Both the position numbers and the translations under genes were made by a program. Positions 1 through 7,805 of a stretch of 64,000 bases of DNA are shown here, piece after piece (position 1 is the stretch's first letter; each line of letters begins with the position of its first letter). The notes below the pieces were generated by a model. The model was not told where the DNA came from and made no database searches. It was given only the letters and a program-made list of their open reading frames with translations. The DNA comes from Stenotrophomonas sp. BIO128-Bstrain. GTDB lineage: Bacteria > Pseudomonadota > Gammaproteobacteria > Xanthomonadales > Xanthomonadaceae. The DNA is taken from NCBI RefSeq assembly GCF_030128875.1, contig NZ_CP124620.1, positions 2,542,001 through 2,606,000 on the forward strand, given 5' to 3'.

Positions 1-201
1 GTGGACCCTGTTTCGCTGGACGTTATCCTAGGGCGCTACTTTGGCGCTAAAGGTGACTGTCCAAAGACGGGAATAGATGTCCCTACTCGTCCACAGTCGT
101 CGCCACACAGATTACTTAAAGCATTGATTGATATGTCAAAAATCGAGAAGCAGCAGAAATCCGGAAGCGCGCCAGAGCACACCCCGCTCATGAAGCAGTA
201 G
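1..201 (+). CDS. Possible C-terminal fragment, hypothetical
   Basis: An open frame enters from the left edge and ends at a TAG at 199-201, giving 66 residues. The GTG at base 1 need not be the true start, so this could be the tail of a longer gene. The sequence is basic and Ser/Pro-rich and I recognise no domain. Codon use is not strikingly like that of the neighbours. It may equally be a chance frame. Confidence 0.25.
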   Translation: MDPVSLDVILGRYFGAKGDCPKTGIDVPTRPQSSPHRLLKALIDMSKIEKQQKSGSAPEHTPLMKQ

Positions 202-382
202 CGGCGTGCGACTCATTGGCAGAATCAATTTATTGATTTACAACAGATTGCCAGAGCCTCATCGGATCGTTCGCGGATTTGGCTACCCCTTGGCGACCTG
301 CTCAACCCCCTATTGAAGGACTTTTTGCGCAGCCCCTAACGCCGACTGCGGCAGCCTCGGAGCCATGAGCGGAGGAAGCCAC
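202..382. other. Short non-coding stretch
   Basis: No supported gene lies here. It is AT-richer than what follows and separates the left-edge fragment from the 3' end of the M15 peptidase gene. I see no strong hairpin terminator. Confidence 0.4.
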
Positions 383-1174
383 TCATGCGCTATGACGGCC
401 CAAAAAAATGTCGCTTGCCGGGCACTGAAACGACGCTTCCGACCGCGTGCTTTGCACGCCCACCAATCCCCCCATCGGAGCGCTCGCCACGGACAGGTTC
501 CAGTCCCACCGCCGGGCGCACATCCAGCCTTCGCAGGGCGTGGCCGGCGTGATCGCCAGCGGCATCAGCCCGGGCCACATCGGCGCCAAGGGGACCACCG
601 GTTCGGGCACCACCTCGGCCACCAACATGGGCTGGCCGGCGCGGTAGGACCGGATCGCCACCAGGCACTCGCTGCGCATCTCGACGTGGGGCATGTCCTG
701 GAAGCTCTTCCAAGCCCCACCCCACCTCAATCCCGCCTGCTGGGCCAGTTCACCGAAGCGTTGGTAGCCCTGCCGCACCTGCTCGTCCCTCAGGTCCCAA
801 GAAGGGCGCCCACGCTTGTAGATGACCATATCCGCCGCCCAGCCGTGGTTGTGGCAGCTGCTGCCTGGCCCCACCTGGGTCACGCCCTTCTGGCTGGCGA
901 GCAACGCGGCCTGGCGCTGTTCAGAGCGGTAGCCCTCCATCAGGCGCAGGTCGTAGCCCTCGCCCTTCATTTGCAAAGCGATCCGTTCCAGTGTTGAGCG
1001 AAGCTCGGGCTGGACACCGTCCCACTGCGGGGCGTCTTTGTGACGGTGGAACAGGCGTTTGAAAAACCCTGGCTTCTTCCCGTGGACCTCGGCGGAATCT
1101 GCGGCTGGCGCGTGAGCGTGGACCAAGATGGGGGCGCTGGCCAATGCGAGCGCGAGCAACAAGCGTTGAAACAT
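383..1174 (-). CDS. Secreted M15-family peptidoglycan peptidase
   Basis: Predicted zinc peptidase of the M15 (VanY / L-Ala-D-Glu endopeptidase) type, acting on the murein peptide in the periplasm. A signal peptide (about residues 1-20, ending in VHA) is followed by a basic linker and the M15 core at about 50-170. The metal motif SxHxxGxAxD is complete (S106, H108, D115) and the third ligand is in MPHVEM (H163). About 90 C-terminal residues are extra to the core and Pro-rich. The start has an AGGAGG Shine-Dalgarno 7 nt upstream, lying inside the 1174-1193 inverted repeat. Conjugative elements often carry a local murein hydrolase, so a role in transfer is plausible but inferred. Confidence 0.85.
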   Translation of the reverse strand: MFQRLLLALALASAPILVHAHAPAADSAEVHGKKPGFFKRLFHRHKDAPQWDGVQPELRSTLERIALQMKGEGYDLRLMEGYRSEQRQAALLASQKGVTQVGPGSSCHNHGWAADMVIYKRGRPSWDLRDEQVRQGYQRFGELAQQAGLRWGGAWKSFQDMPHVEMRSECLVAIRSYRAGQPMLVAEVVPEPVVPLAPMWPGLMPLAITPATPCEGWMCARRWDWNLSVASAPMGGLVGVQSTRSEASFQCPASDIFLGRHSA

Positions 1175-1193
1175 GAGTAGGCCTCCTTACTCA
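1174..1193 (-). promoter_or_regulatory. 20-bp dyad operator overlapping the M15 start
   Basis: On the minus strand it reads TGAGTA-AGGAGG-CCTACTCA. This matches the element consensus TGAGTR-N6-YYTACTCA in both arms. The six central bases are the Shine-Dalgarno, and the last base of the right arm is the A of the start codon. In mRNA the 6-bp stem would hold the ribosome site in its loop, so this copy could act on RNA as well as DNA. Confidence 0.7.
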
Positions 1194-1357
1194 CATGAGC
1201 GATACACCCATGCAAGCGGAGAATCGAAAACGCGCAAGGGGGCTTGCGGAATTTTTTCCCTGTCGTAGAAGAACAGGGGTGGGGAAAAGTCGGCCCCACC
1301 GCTTCCTGGCGCAACGGCCCCTCCTGCCGTTGCGCCGGGAAGTTTCGTTGGGGGGGC

Positions 1358-1405
1358 TTGCGCATTCCAGGATCTGATCTATTCGTGAGTGCACACGCTC
1401 ACTCA
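1358..1405 (+). promoter_or_regulatory. Promoter plus dyad operator for the YadA-like gene
   Basis: The -35 is TTGCGC (1358-1363), then a 16-bp spacer and the -10 TATTCG (1380-1385). The dyad TGAGTG-N6-CTCACTCA follows at 1386-1405. The same arrangement recurs at 6433-6480. The gene's Shine-Dalgarno AGGAGG and ATG (1429) follow. Confidence 0.7.
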
Positions 1406-1428
1406 TTTCAGACCCAGGAGGCCACCCC

Positions 1429-3102
1429 ATGAAACGCTCCCTCATCCACTGCGCTTGGTTGGCAGTCCTTGTAGCGGGTCTAGCAAATGCTCAAACCCAA
1501 GTTGGCAACAACGCCACTGCCACAGACTCTGAAGGCACCTCCGTCGGTGACGACTCGACCGCCTACAACAATTGCGTCGCAGTGGGAAAGGGCTCCCTCG
1601 CTGGAAGTCCCAATGCAGCATTCGGCGACTGCATCGCAGTGGGAGCGGACAGTGTCGTTGGAACTGGTTCGATTGGCTTCGGAACTCGGGTTCGAGCCCT
1701 CGCCGGCGGCGTCATTGTTATTGGAAACGACGCGTTCGCGCCTGCTGGCGCGGTGAGCGGCACGGTCGTCGTTGGCCACAACAGCAACGGAGACAACGCA
1801 ACCATCATTGGCAGCAACAGCCAAGTCAACGGCAACCCCTCCAATAGCAATGAAGGAGGGGTTGGCGTGGGCAAGAACATTCGAGCTACTGGCGCAGGCA
1901 CTGTGGTAGTGGGCGATGGCGGCCGAGCTCTCAATTCCAATCATTTGGGGGCCAAGACCGCGACAACCGCGCTGGGAGCCTTCACCAACGCCGACGCTGA
2001 TGGCTGCGTAGCCCTCGGCGCTACCAGCGACTGCGGCCGCGAAGCCAACACCGTCTCCGTGGGTAACGCTACGCTTAAGCGCCGTGTGTCCAACGTGGCC
2101 GACGGCCTCTACGACACAGACGCTGCGACAGTCGGGCAATTAAATCCTATGGCTGGTGCACTGGGGGCCGGTGCACGTTACGTCAATGGACAATTCATCG
2201 CTCCGACGTATGTTATGCAGAGCGGCAACACTTACCACACGGTTGCTGACGCGCTCTACGACATCGACGGACGACTTCACACCATTGAGAACAACCCCGG
2301 CGGCGGCCAAGGTCCAGCAGGCTCCGATGGTGCCAGTGCCTACCAAGTGGCCGTGAACAATGGCTACCAGGGCAATGAGCGCGAATGGTTGGCGTCGCTG
2401 AAGGGAGATAAAGGCGAGCCAGGCCCGGCAGGATCGGACGGACAAAGCGGAACACCAGGGCCAGCAGGCCCCCAAGGTCCGGCTGGACAAGATGGAGAGG
2501 ACGGCAAGGATGGCGGTGGCAGCTCTGCGGTGGCCGGGGCCAACATCGAGGTCACGGACAACGGGGACGGCACCCAAACCGTTGCCTTGAAAGACACCAT
2601 TGAGCTTTCCGAGCAGGGCTCGGTCCAAGTGGCCAAGGCCATCCACAACAGCGACGGCTTCACTGTCCAAGGCGGCCCATCGGTCACCCGATCCGGGATC
2701 AACGCCGGCAACCAGCGGGTAACTGGGGTGGCTGCAGGGGCGATCGCTCCTGGGTCCACGGACGCGATCAACGGTGGCCAATTGTGGGACTACCAGCGGC
2801 AGCAAGACGACCGCTGGAACCTGACGGACCGCCGTTTCCGCCAGCTCGACAAACGGGTGAGCGGTGTGTGCGCCATGGCCCAAGCAAACGCCCAAATGGC
2901 CACCTCAACGTCGGCGATCCACGGTGAGAACCGCAACCGCTTGGCCGTAGGTGTCGGTGGCTGCAGCGGCCAAGCCGCCATTTCCATTGGCTACACCCGG
3001 GACGTGACCACCCCACGCGGATCCCCATCGGCTTTCTCGATCGGGGTTTCCCGCAGCGGACAGGACACGGCCGTGGGCGCAGCCTGGGCCATCGGTTGGT
3101 AA
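1429..3102 (+). CDS. YadA-like trimeric autotransporter with collagen-like stalk
   Basis: Predicted type Vc surface adhesin. A signal peptide (about 1-21, ANA|QT) leads into a passenger rich in the short GVG/AVG-type head repeats of YadA/Hia heads (about 30-215). A neck-like segment (LYDTDAATVGQL) follows, then a G-x-y collagen-like stretch with many GPAG/GDKGEPG triplets (about 293-365). After a second neck (TDAINGGQL) comes a short coiled coil and the C-terminal YadA membrane anchor (about 475-557), which ends in W like many outer-membrane barrels. The strong AGGAGG site fixes the start. It has its own operator-controlled promoter, divergent from the M15 peptidase. Confidence 0.88.
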   Translation: MKRSLIHCAWLAVLVAGLANAQTQVGNNATATDSEGTSVGDDSTAYNNCVAVGKGSLAGSPNAAFGDCIAVGADSVVGTGSIGFGTRVRALAGGVIVIGNDAFAPAGAVSGTVVVGHNSNGDNATIIGSNSQVNGNPSNSNEGGVGVGKNIRATGAGTVVVGDGGRALNSNHLGAKTATTALGAFTNADADGCVALGATSDCGREANTVSVGNATLKRRVSNVADGLYDTDAATVGQLNPMAGALGAGARYVNGQFIAPTYVMQSGNTYHTVADALYDIDGRLHTIENNPGGGQGPAGSDGASAYQVAVNNGYQGNEREWLASLKGDKGEPGPAGSDGQSGTPGPAGPQGPAGQDGEDGKDGGGSSAVAGANIEVTDNGDGTQTVALKDTIELSEQGSVQVAKAIHNSDGFTVQGGPSVTRSGINAGNQRVTGVAAGAIAPGSTDAINGGQLWDYQRQQDDRWNLTDRRFRQLDKRVSGVCAMAQANAQMATSTSAIHGENRNRLAVGVGGCSGQAAISIGYTRDVTTPRGSPSAFSIGVSRSGQDTAVGAAWAIGW

Positions 3103-3117
3103 CGAATGTCAGCAGCG

Positions 3118-3172
3118 AAAAGGAGGTGATCGTGTCTCGGCAAGGGCCCTTCGGGCTAGCTGCCCTTGTTTA
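3118..3172 (+). other. Tiny ORF with full anti-16S Shine-Dalgarno over a hairpin
   Basis: AAAAGGAGGTGATC, nearly the whole complement of the 16S 3' end, is followed at once by GTG and a 13-codon frame ending TAG at 3172. The frame (VSRQGPFGLAALV) is itself a hairpin with arms CAAGGGC/GCCCTTG, so it could also act as a terminator after the adhesin. A near copy of the hairpin lies inverted at 5006-5040. Confidence 0.4.
3138..3170 (+). repeat. Left copy of ~34-bp inverted hairpin pair
   Basis: Its reverse complement matches 5006-5040 at most positions; the shared core is AGGGCAGCTAGCCC followed by GGGCCCTTG after a few variable bases. The two copies flank the AT-richer hypothetical genes and the IS, and may mark the ends of an inserted segment. 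Confidence 0.5.
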
Positions 3173-3392
3173 GTGCGCACACAGCTACCCAACCCGGAGA
3201 CAAACGATGCCCCAAATGTTTCGAAAGATCTGGCATTGCCTAACAAGCAAATGCCGAAACTGTGGCCTCACGGCCTCAGATCCTGAATTGCGCGCGATTT
3301 CCCCACTTGACTCGACTGACCACGCAGGCAACCTGAAATCGTGGACCCCACACAGAAGCCAGACCGACAGCTGGCATATCAGGGGAACTGAA

Positions 3393-3602
3393 ATGAAAAA
3401 TTTTGCCACTGCTAACGCGAATGAGCGTATCCATCGAGACATTTGCCAAGATTTTTCTTTGAAGATGTGGAAGCAAGACGTTCCAGACATGACTGAAAAG
3501 TCGGTGGTTGATGAGTTGCTGGATGCGGCTTTGAAGTCTGCCAAGAGGCTGGGCATCAAGCCCAAAATTGACCAGAACGGGCCCATCCATCACGGGGACT
3601 GA
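3393..3602 (+). CDS. Hypothetical small protein
   Basis: 69 residues with no recognised family. I chose this ATG over an upstream one (3207) because AGGGG lies 7 nt before it, whereas the longer form has no such site. The middle is acidic and helical (DMTEKSVVDELLDAALKSAKRLG). The region is visibly more AT-rich than its surroundings, which fits acquired DNA. The stop precedes the next gene by 3 nt, so the two are probably co-transcribed. Confidence 0.55.
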   Translation: MKNFATANANERIHRDICQDFSLKMWKQDVPDMTEKSVVDELLDAALKSAKRLGIKPKIDQNGPIHHGD

Positions 3603-3605
3603 TGG

Positions 3606-4118
3606 ATGGGTCGTATCAAGCAGGGACGAAGGACAAAGCTTTCCTCTGAAACAGAGGATCTTCTGCGCTGGGCAATTAAAGAACAGTATGCTGATAAGCT
3701 GATGTCTGATTTGCTTGATGCCGGATACACTGCGGATGACGCACTCAAAATTGCTGCCGACCTTTCGATTGACAAAAGAATCGAAAAACATATCGAAACG
3801 CGAATCGAAGACCTGTGTATTAAGGATTTTGCGAGCGCAGTTAGGGAGGTGATCGCTGAGGCGCAGGATGAGAACAATGGTCACTTCTCCGCATTGCGAA
3901 AAAGGCTCTCTTTTCGTGGGGCCTTCTGGGGGCAGGCTTTGAGCTCTTTCTTAATCGCATGCCTTGGATTTGTTCTCATATTTTTTTGCGCAATTATGTG
4001 GAAGGCAAACAAAGACACGAAGTTTGGGCGATGGGTAGAAAGAGTTGCCCTTATCAGCGAAGTTGATAATCATTCGTCCAAGCCACCCACAACCACAAGT
4101 GATTCTCCAGCCCCTTAA
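3606..4118 (+). CDS. Hypothetical membrane-anchored protein, 3' end replaced by IS
   Basis: Predicted helical cytoplasmic domain (about 1-115) followed by one hydrophobic segment (about 117-136, SSFLIACLGFVLIFFCAIMW). The last ~22 codons run antisense through the 3' end of the transposase gene (which ends at 4054), so the native C-terminus was probably lost when the IS inserted. It follows the 69-residue gene by 3 nt. No family recognised. AT-rich like its partner. Confidence 0.55.
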   Translation: MGRIKQGRRTKLSSETEDLLRWAIKEQYADKLMSDLLDAGYTADDALKIAADLSIDKRIEKHIETRIEDLCIKDFASAVREVIAEAQDENNGHFSALRKRLSFRGAFWGQALSSFLIACLGFVLIFFCAIMWKANKDTKFGRWVERVALISEVDNHSSKPPTTTSDSPAP

Positions 4119-4960
4119 GGGTCTTGGTGGTCGTCCAGGTCTTCCGCCCCAATCGGGCCAGGTCATTGCGCATTTTCGCGAACGCCAAGTTGATGGCGAA
4201 CAAGGGGTCGTATTCGGGCACGGTCGGAGACCGGAGCTTGGCGTGGGTGATCCCTGGCAGCGTTTGCGCTACCCACTTTCCATAATTGGCATCCCCATCG
4301 CTGGCCAGCGTCGCGCCAGCCTTCATTCCAATGGCCGCTTCGGAGAGCACTCGGGGAATCACCTGGGGGCGGTCATTGATGACCCAGCGATTGCCTTCAA
4401 TGCCTTGCCGCATGCTGGAAGGCTTACGAGCCACCCCGAACGCCAGCACCTCTCCCGTCTTGACGCGAACCACCACCGACACGGAAACCTGCTTCCAGCG
4501 GGCATGAATGAAGGTCTCCAGCTCATCGAACATGGCGTAACGAGTGCTTAGAGTGGTCAGGTGCTTTGTGTGATGGGCTTTGGCCTGGGCGGCCAAATGG
4601 GCCACCTTGCGTTCCACCGTGCTTTGGCTGCACCCCAGCACCTCAGCCATCCGACGCATGGTTACGCCTGACACGGCCAGCTCCAGGACCTTTCGATTCA
4701 ACTCCGGCCGGTGCTGGCCCCGCGTGGGCTTGGCCTGCGAAGAAGAAAACCACGCCCCACATCCTCGGCACTCGTAACGAGGCACGGGTTGGCGGTTGTG
4801 CCGCGGCCTGTAGTAACCACGCTTCCGGTAAAACCCCGCCGGCGGCACCTGGTGGTAGGCGCACTCGGCATTTGGGCAGCAGGGTCGTGGGCTTCTCATG
4901 ATCCCAGAACGTAGCGCGGATCTAGGTAAAAGTTAACAAACGTTGGAATGCTATCCCAAT
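4040..4960. mobile_element. Insertion sequence (approximate extent)
   Basis: The transposase gene fills almost the entire element. The reading frame of the upstream gene changes character at about 4040-4060. I could not fix the terminal inverted repeats or a target duplication by eye, so the bounds are approximate. Confidence 0.55.
4054..4899 (-). CDS. IS1-like DDE transposase with N-terminal zinc ribbon
   Basis: 281 residues. The N-terminus has a zinc ribbon (C8, C13, C44, C47) like InsA of IS1. A helix-turn-helix follows (GVTMRRMAEVLGCSQSTVERKV, about 77-98), then a DDE-type catalytic core with the ASDGDANYGKW segment typical of IS1/IS1595-like enzymes. The protein is a single uninterrupted frame, unlike the frameshifted InsA/InsB of classical IS1. 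Family placement is from motif memory. Confidence 0.75.
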   Translation of the reverse strand: MRSPRPCCPNAECAYHQVPPAGFYRKRGYYRPRHNRQPVPRYECRGCGAWFSSSQAKPTRGQHRPELNRKVLELAVSGVTMRRMAEVLGCSQSTVERKVAHLAAQAKAHHTKHLTTLSTRYAMFDELETFIHARWKQVSVSVVVRVKTGEVLAFGVARKPSSMRQGIEGNRWVINDRPQVIPRVLSEAAIGMKAGATLASDGDANYGKWVAQTLPGITHAKLRSPTVPEYDPLFAINLAFAKMRNDLARLGRKTWTTTKTLKGLENHLWLWVAWTNDYQLR

Positions 4961-5005
4961 CCAGCCCTTTAGATTGGGCATCCAGGACGGCCCCGGTGAG
5001 CATCC

Positions 5006-5040
5006 AACGAGGGCAGCTAGCCCTTCGGGGCCCTTGTTCG
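5006..5040 (-). repeat. Right copy of ~34-bp inverted hairpin pair
   Basis: Inverted counterpart of 3138-3170. Read on the minus strand it also encodes a KGPEGLAALV-like peptide, resembling QGPFGLAALV in the left copy, so both may descend from one coding or recombination-site sequence. Confidence 0.5.
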
Positions 5041-5082
5041 CGAACTCCAAGCACAAAAACAATTCAAATACAATTGTTTTCG

Positions 5083-5111
5083 TTGAAAAGCTTCCTCTTT
5101 CGCCGTATAAT
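5083..5111 (+). promoter_or_regulatory. Near-consensus sigma-70 promoter
   Basis: TTGAAA, a 17-bp spacer and a perfect TATAAT, preceded by an AT-rich tract that could be an UP element. This is the best housekeeping promoter in the window and unlike the TTGCnn/16-bp promoters of the plasmid genes. It drives the small gene at 5278. Confidence 0.8.
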
Positions 5112-5277
5112 CGCCTCATCCGAATTTGTGGACAGTTCCGGGTGCGAGTCCTGGGTTGTCGCAATGGTCGTAACGTCGTTTGCCATCGCTCTGAAAGCCC
5201 TCAGACGATGGGTGGTTAACCTAAAGGCAAAGGAAGAAGTCAAATGTGTTGATAAAAACAATTACAAGGAACCAAAA

Positions 5278-5454
5278 ATGAAAAAGAAGAATGTTGTAAG
5301 AAAGACAATTGAACGCTTTAAGAGCACGATTTATCGCTTGAAGAAGCATCCGCTTGGTGTCGCTATCGGCGTGGCACACGAAGTGGTGTATCAGACGACC
5401 ATTGCGGTAGCGGCTAGCCAGCTGCCCACCGCACACCCGGTGAACGCGCGTTGA
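5278..5454 (+). CDS. Small basic hypothetical protein
   Basis: 58 residues, very Lys/Arg-rich at the N-terminus (MKKKNVVRKTIERFKSTIYRLKKHP), then a short hydrophobic stretch. AAGGA lies 8 nt before this ATG. An in-frame ATG at 5164 would give a 97-residue form starting nearer the TATAAT promoter. A strong terminator follows directly, so this is a complete monocistronic unit. Function unknown. Confidence 0.55.
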   Translation: MKKKNVVRKTIERFKSTIYRLKKHPLGVAIGVAHEVVYQTTIAVAASQLPTAHPVNAR

Positions 5455-5479
5455 GCCACGCTCCCCGTTGACCGATATG

Positions 5480-5512
5480 AAAAGCCCGGGCCCAGCCCGG
5501 GCTTTTTCTTTG
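5480..5512 (+). terminator. Rho-independent terminator
   Basis: The stem AAGCCCGGGC/GCCCGGGCTT with a CCA loop is followed by TTTTCTTT. It ends the unit started at 5083-5111. Confidence 0.9.
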
Positions 5513-5568
5513 GAACGCTGCTGCTATCCGCAGCGCCTCCGCTCCGGAAGAGCCGAAACCGCCCAAAC

Positions 5569-6351
5569 CTAGCCCCGTCCTTTCTCCGTTGCCACAAACG
5601 CGCCATCGGAATGAAGGACCGCGAACGTATTCCCCTGGACGTGCTCTGGCCAAACCTGTCCTGGCAGGCCCACGAACTCCAGCGGAAGGTTGGCCTCTTG
5701 GTCTGGTTCGAACCCAGCGAACGGGTCAAAGCTCTGCGGCTGCCAGTCCTCGAACTGAAAGTCCCTGTTCCAGACCATTGCAAAGGCCAGCGGATAGGCC
5801 TTCAGGACATAGATCGCCGAACTGCCTTTCCCGCCCAAGATGCCCAGCCCGAAGTCGCGAAGAACCGTTCGACCGCTGTAGGGATACACCCAGTAGTGAA
5901 GCCGAACCTGGCGTAGAAGATCTGACCGGTCATCGAACAGATGCTGGCTGTGGCGTTCGTCGTAGCGATTCAAGCCCACCGATGACATGTGGCCCAGAAC
6001 TCCCCTTGCCACAAGCTGCGGCTGGATGCGGATGCTCTGGTAGTAGGTGACCTTGCTTCGATCACGCAAGATCTCCGTCACCTGTCGACTCATCGATACA
6101 AGCGCCTTGTCGTATCGAGAAAGCACCGAGCCGTTGCAGGTCCTGCAGATACTCCTGAAGCAAACACCATTGGGCATCTTGTGCGACCGCGGCTTCTTCT
6201 CTCCACTGATTGCATCGGCGACGCTGGACACCCTCAGAGCGATGCCTTGAGCCCACGCCTTGGGCGGCACGTGGTTTTCGGTCAGGTCGGTTTCCTGCCC
6301 GCATATGTTGCAACGTCCCTTGGAAGGTCCAACCGGGAACTTAAAGGTCAC
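5569..6351 (-). CDS. HNH-like zinc-binding protein
   Basis: The first ~75 residues form an HNH/treble-clef arrangement: C14-x2-C17, ENHVPPKAW (H27), then C69-x2-C72. The remaining ~185 residues are not recognised. Such proteins are often annotated HNH endonuclease; I cannot tell whether the active-site histidines are complete. It stands alone on the minus strand and runs toward the terminator at 5480-5512. Its start lies opposite the promoter of the GIY-YIG gene. Confidence 0.65.
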   Translation of the reverse strand: MTFKFPVGPSKGRCNICGQETDLTENHVPPKAWAQGIALRVSSVADAISGEKKPRSHKMPNGVCFRSICRTCNGSVLSRYDKALVSMSRQVTEILRDRSKVTYYQSIRIQPQLVARGVLGHMSSVGLNRYDERHSQHLFDDRSDLLRQVRLHYWVYPYSGRTVLRDFGLGILGGKGSSAIYVLKAYPLAFAMVWNRDFQFEDWQPQSFDPFAGFEPDQEANLPLEFVGLPGQVWPEHVQGNTFAVLHSDGAFVATEKGRG

Positions 6352-6432
6352 TCGCCCGCCCCATGCTCGCCATGAACTGCGAAGAGATTACACGCAAGCG
6401 ACGTGTGGCCTCTCACGTCCTTCGCAGCAGGC

Positions 6433-6480
6433 TTGCCAACTTCAAATTCTGATCTATTCGTGAGTGGGTCGTCTTACTCA
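6433..6480 (+). promoter_or_regulatory. Promoter plus dyad operator for the GIY-YIG gene
   Basis: TTGCCA (6433-6438), a 16-bp spacer, TATTCG (6455-6460), then TGAGTG-N6-CTTACTCA at 6461-6480. The spacing is base-for-base the same as at 1358-1405. Confidence 0.75.
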
Positions 6481-6490
6481 CGGAGAGACC

Positions 6491-6946
6491 ATGACCCAGC
6501 ACCACAACCTGGGACGCAGCGAGAAGTATCACGCCCTGCCCCGCACCCTTTACGCCCTGTTGTTCGACGACGGGGGATGCTACGTTGGCCAAAGCTCGAA
6601 CCCGCAGCAGCGGGAGAAGCAGCACCGCTCCCCCAAAGGCGGCTGGCACCGTCCCTTCCGGTTCCATGCGCTGGAAGTGGTGACCGCCACCAGGGCGGAA
6701 GCCGAAGTGTATGAGCAGGCGTGGCGGGTGAGGGCCTCCCGGGAGGGGTGGCGCATCTACGCCAAGCCACCGGGGATCGTGGTCAACCCCCACCGGCGGG
6801 CCACGGCCCACGTGCGCGGGTTGGCCCACCAACGGCGGTGGCAGCTGGGAACACCGGTGAAAGCCCCCTCCGAACGCGTGGGGTGGTGGCCATGGGCAGC
6901 GGTGGTGATCAGCGTGTTGGCGCTGGCCCGATGCGTCACCGGGTAA
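6491..6946 (+). CDS. GIY-YIG-like nuclease domain protein with C-terminal membrane segment
   Basis: 151 residues. LYALLF (20-25) and CYVGQS (30-35) stand for the GIY and YIG strands, and R41-x3-H45 follows as in the family. A possible metal-binding Glu lies in the EAEVYEQAW segment. The last ~20 residues are hydrophobic (WWPWAAVVISVLALA), which is unusual for a nuclease and would tether it to the membrane. The start is set by GGAGAG and by the operator promoter just upstream. Role in the element unknown. Confidence 0.6.
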   Translation: MTQHHNLGRSEKYHALPRTLYALLFDDGGCYVGQSSNPQQREKQHRSPKGGWHRPFRFHALEVVTATRAEAEVYEQAWRVRASREGWRIYAKPPGIVVNPHRRATAHVRGLAHQRRWQLGTPVKAPSERVGWWPWAAVVISVLALARCVTG

Positions 6947-7805
6947 GCCTCATCTCGCGCAACTCCGCGTTTGTGATTGGCACCCGGGGTTGCGGTTTCA
7001 ATCCTGCCAGCAGCTCTTCCACGTCCTGGACCAGGTTGCGCACCGGAGCAGCCTGGGTCTCGGACAAGCCGACGCTCAGCGCCATTTCTTTGTGTCGCTC
7101 GGTGCCCAAGCGTTCGGCCATGCGCTCCATCACGTCGTCCGTCGTATACATGCGGTAGCTGCCCTTGGTGAGGCGGGTGAACGCCACCAAGGCCGACTGC
7201 TGGTCGAGCATGCCCATGTTCGTGGCCAAGTGGTAAACCTCGGATTTCCCTTGTCCTTGCGCCTTGTGGACGGTCATGGCATACCGGTGGGCCAAGGCGT
7301 TGTGCTCGCTCGTGTTGAATTGCACGATGCGCCCATTCTCCTTCGGATTCGAGCCCTGGATGCGCACCACCACGTCGTAGCCGCCGGACTTGTCCTTTCG
7401 AATGCTCTCCACCGTGCCCTCGGTGCCGTTGATGACACCCAAGTCGTTGTTGGTCGCCGTGAACATCACACGGTCGCGGCGTGAGAGCGTCAGATCCTCC
7501 CACTGCCCTTTCACGATCGAGCGGAAGGTGAATTCCTCTCTGTCCAGCACGCCTTGCTCCTGGAGCCCCTTTCGGATGCCCGTGGTGAGGGCTTTGACTT
7601 CAGAGCGCGTGTGGGCCAAGACCAGCTTCTCGTCCATCGGCGTTTCGTCTTTCAGGTAATCGTCCACCAGCGCCTTGATGGCCTGTCTTTCCGTTCCGAA
7701 GTCGTCGATGCAGTTGCGCTGCTTGAGGTTGTTCAGGATTTCTGTGCCCATATCAAAGGTGCCTCGGCGGCTGCGGTGCCCGCGGCGCATGTCCTTGACC
7801 TTCCC
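6936..7805 (-). CDS. MobF relaxase/helicase, 3' part beyond an in-frame amber codon
   Basis: This is the direct in-frame continuation of the relaxase gene after TAG 7806-7808. It carries the C-terminal helicase motifs: a LVLAHTRSEV-like motif, TVHKAQGQ (motif V) and VAFTRLTKGSYRMYT (motif VI). Conservation looks uninterrupted on both sides of the stop. With the upstream part the protein would be about 945-967 residues, the size of R388 TrwC. Without readthrough the relaxase lacks motifs V-VI. An internal ATG at 7790 exists but has no clear ribosome site. Confidence 0.75.
   Translation of the reverse strand, partial: GKVKDMRRGHRSRRGTFDMGTEILNNLKQRNCIDDFGTERQAIKALVDDYLKDETPMDEKLVLAHTRSEVKALTTGIRKGLQEQGVLDREEFTFRSIVKGQWEDLTLSRRDRVMFTATNNDLGVINGTEGTVESIRKDKSGGYDVVVRIQGSNPKENGRIVQFNTSEHNALAHRYAMTVHKAQGQGKSEVYHLATNMGMLDQQSALVAFTRLTKGSYRMYTTDDVMERMAERLGTERHKEMALSVGLSETQAAPVRNLVQDVEELLAGLKPQPRVPITNAELREMRLTR

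Noticed and set aside
365..997. Long plus-strand frame opposite the M15 peptidase
   Set aside because: His/Pro/Arg-rich shadow of the real gene with no ribosome site or family pattern.
3138..5040. Integron attC sites
   Set aside because: The hairpins have partial GTT/AAC-like ends but no proper core sites, are inverted relative to each other, and no integrase is seen.
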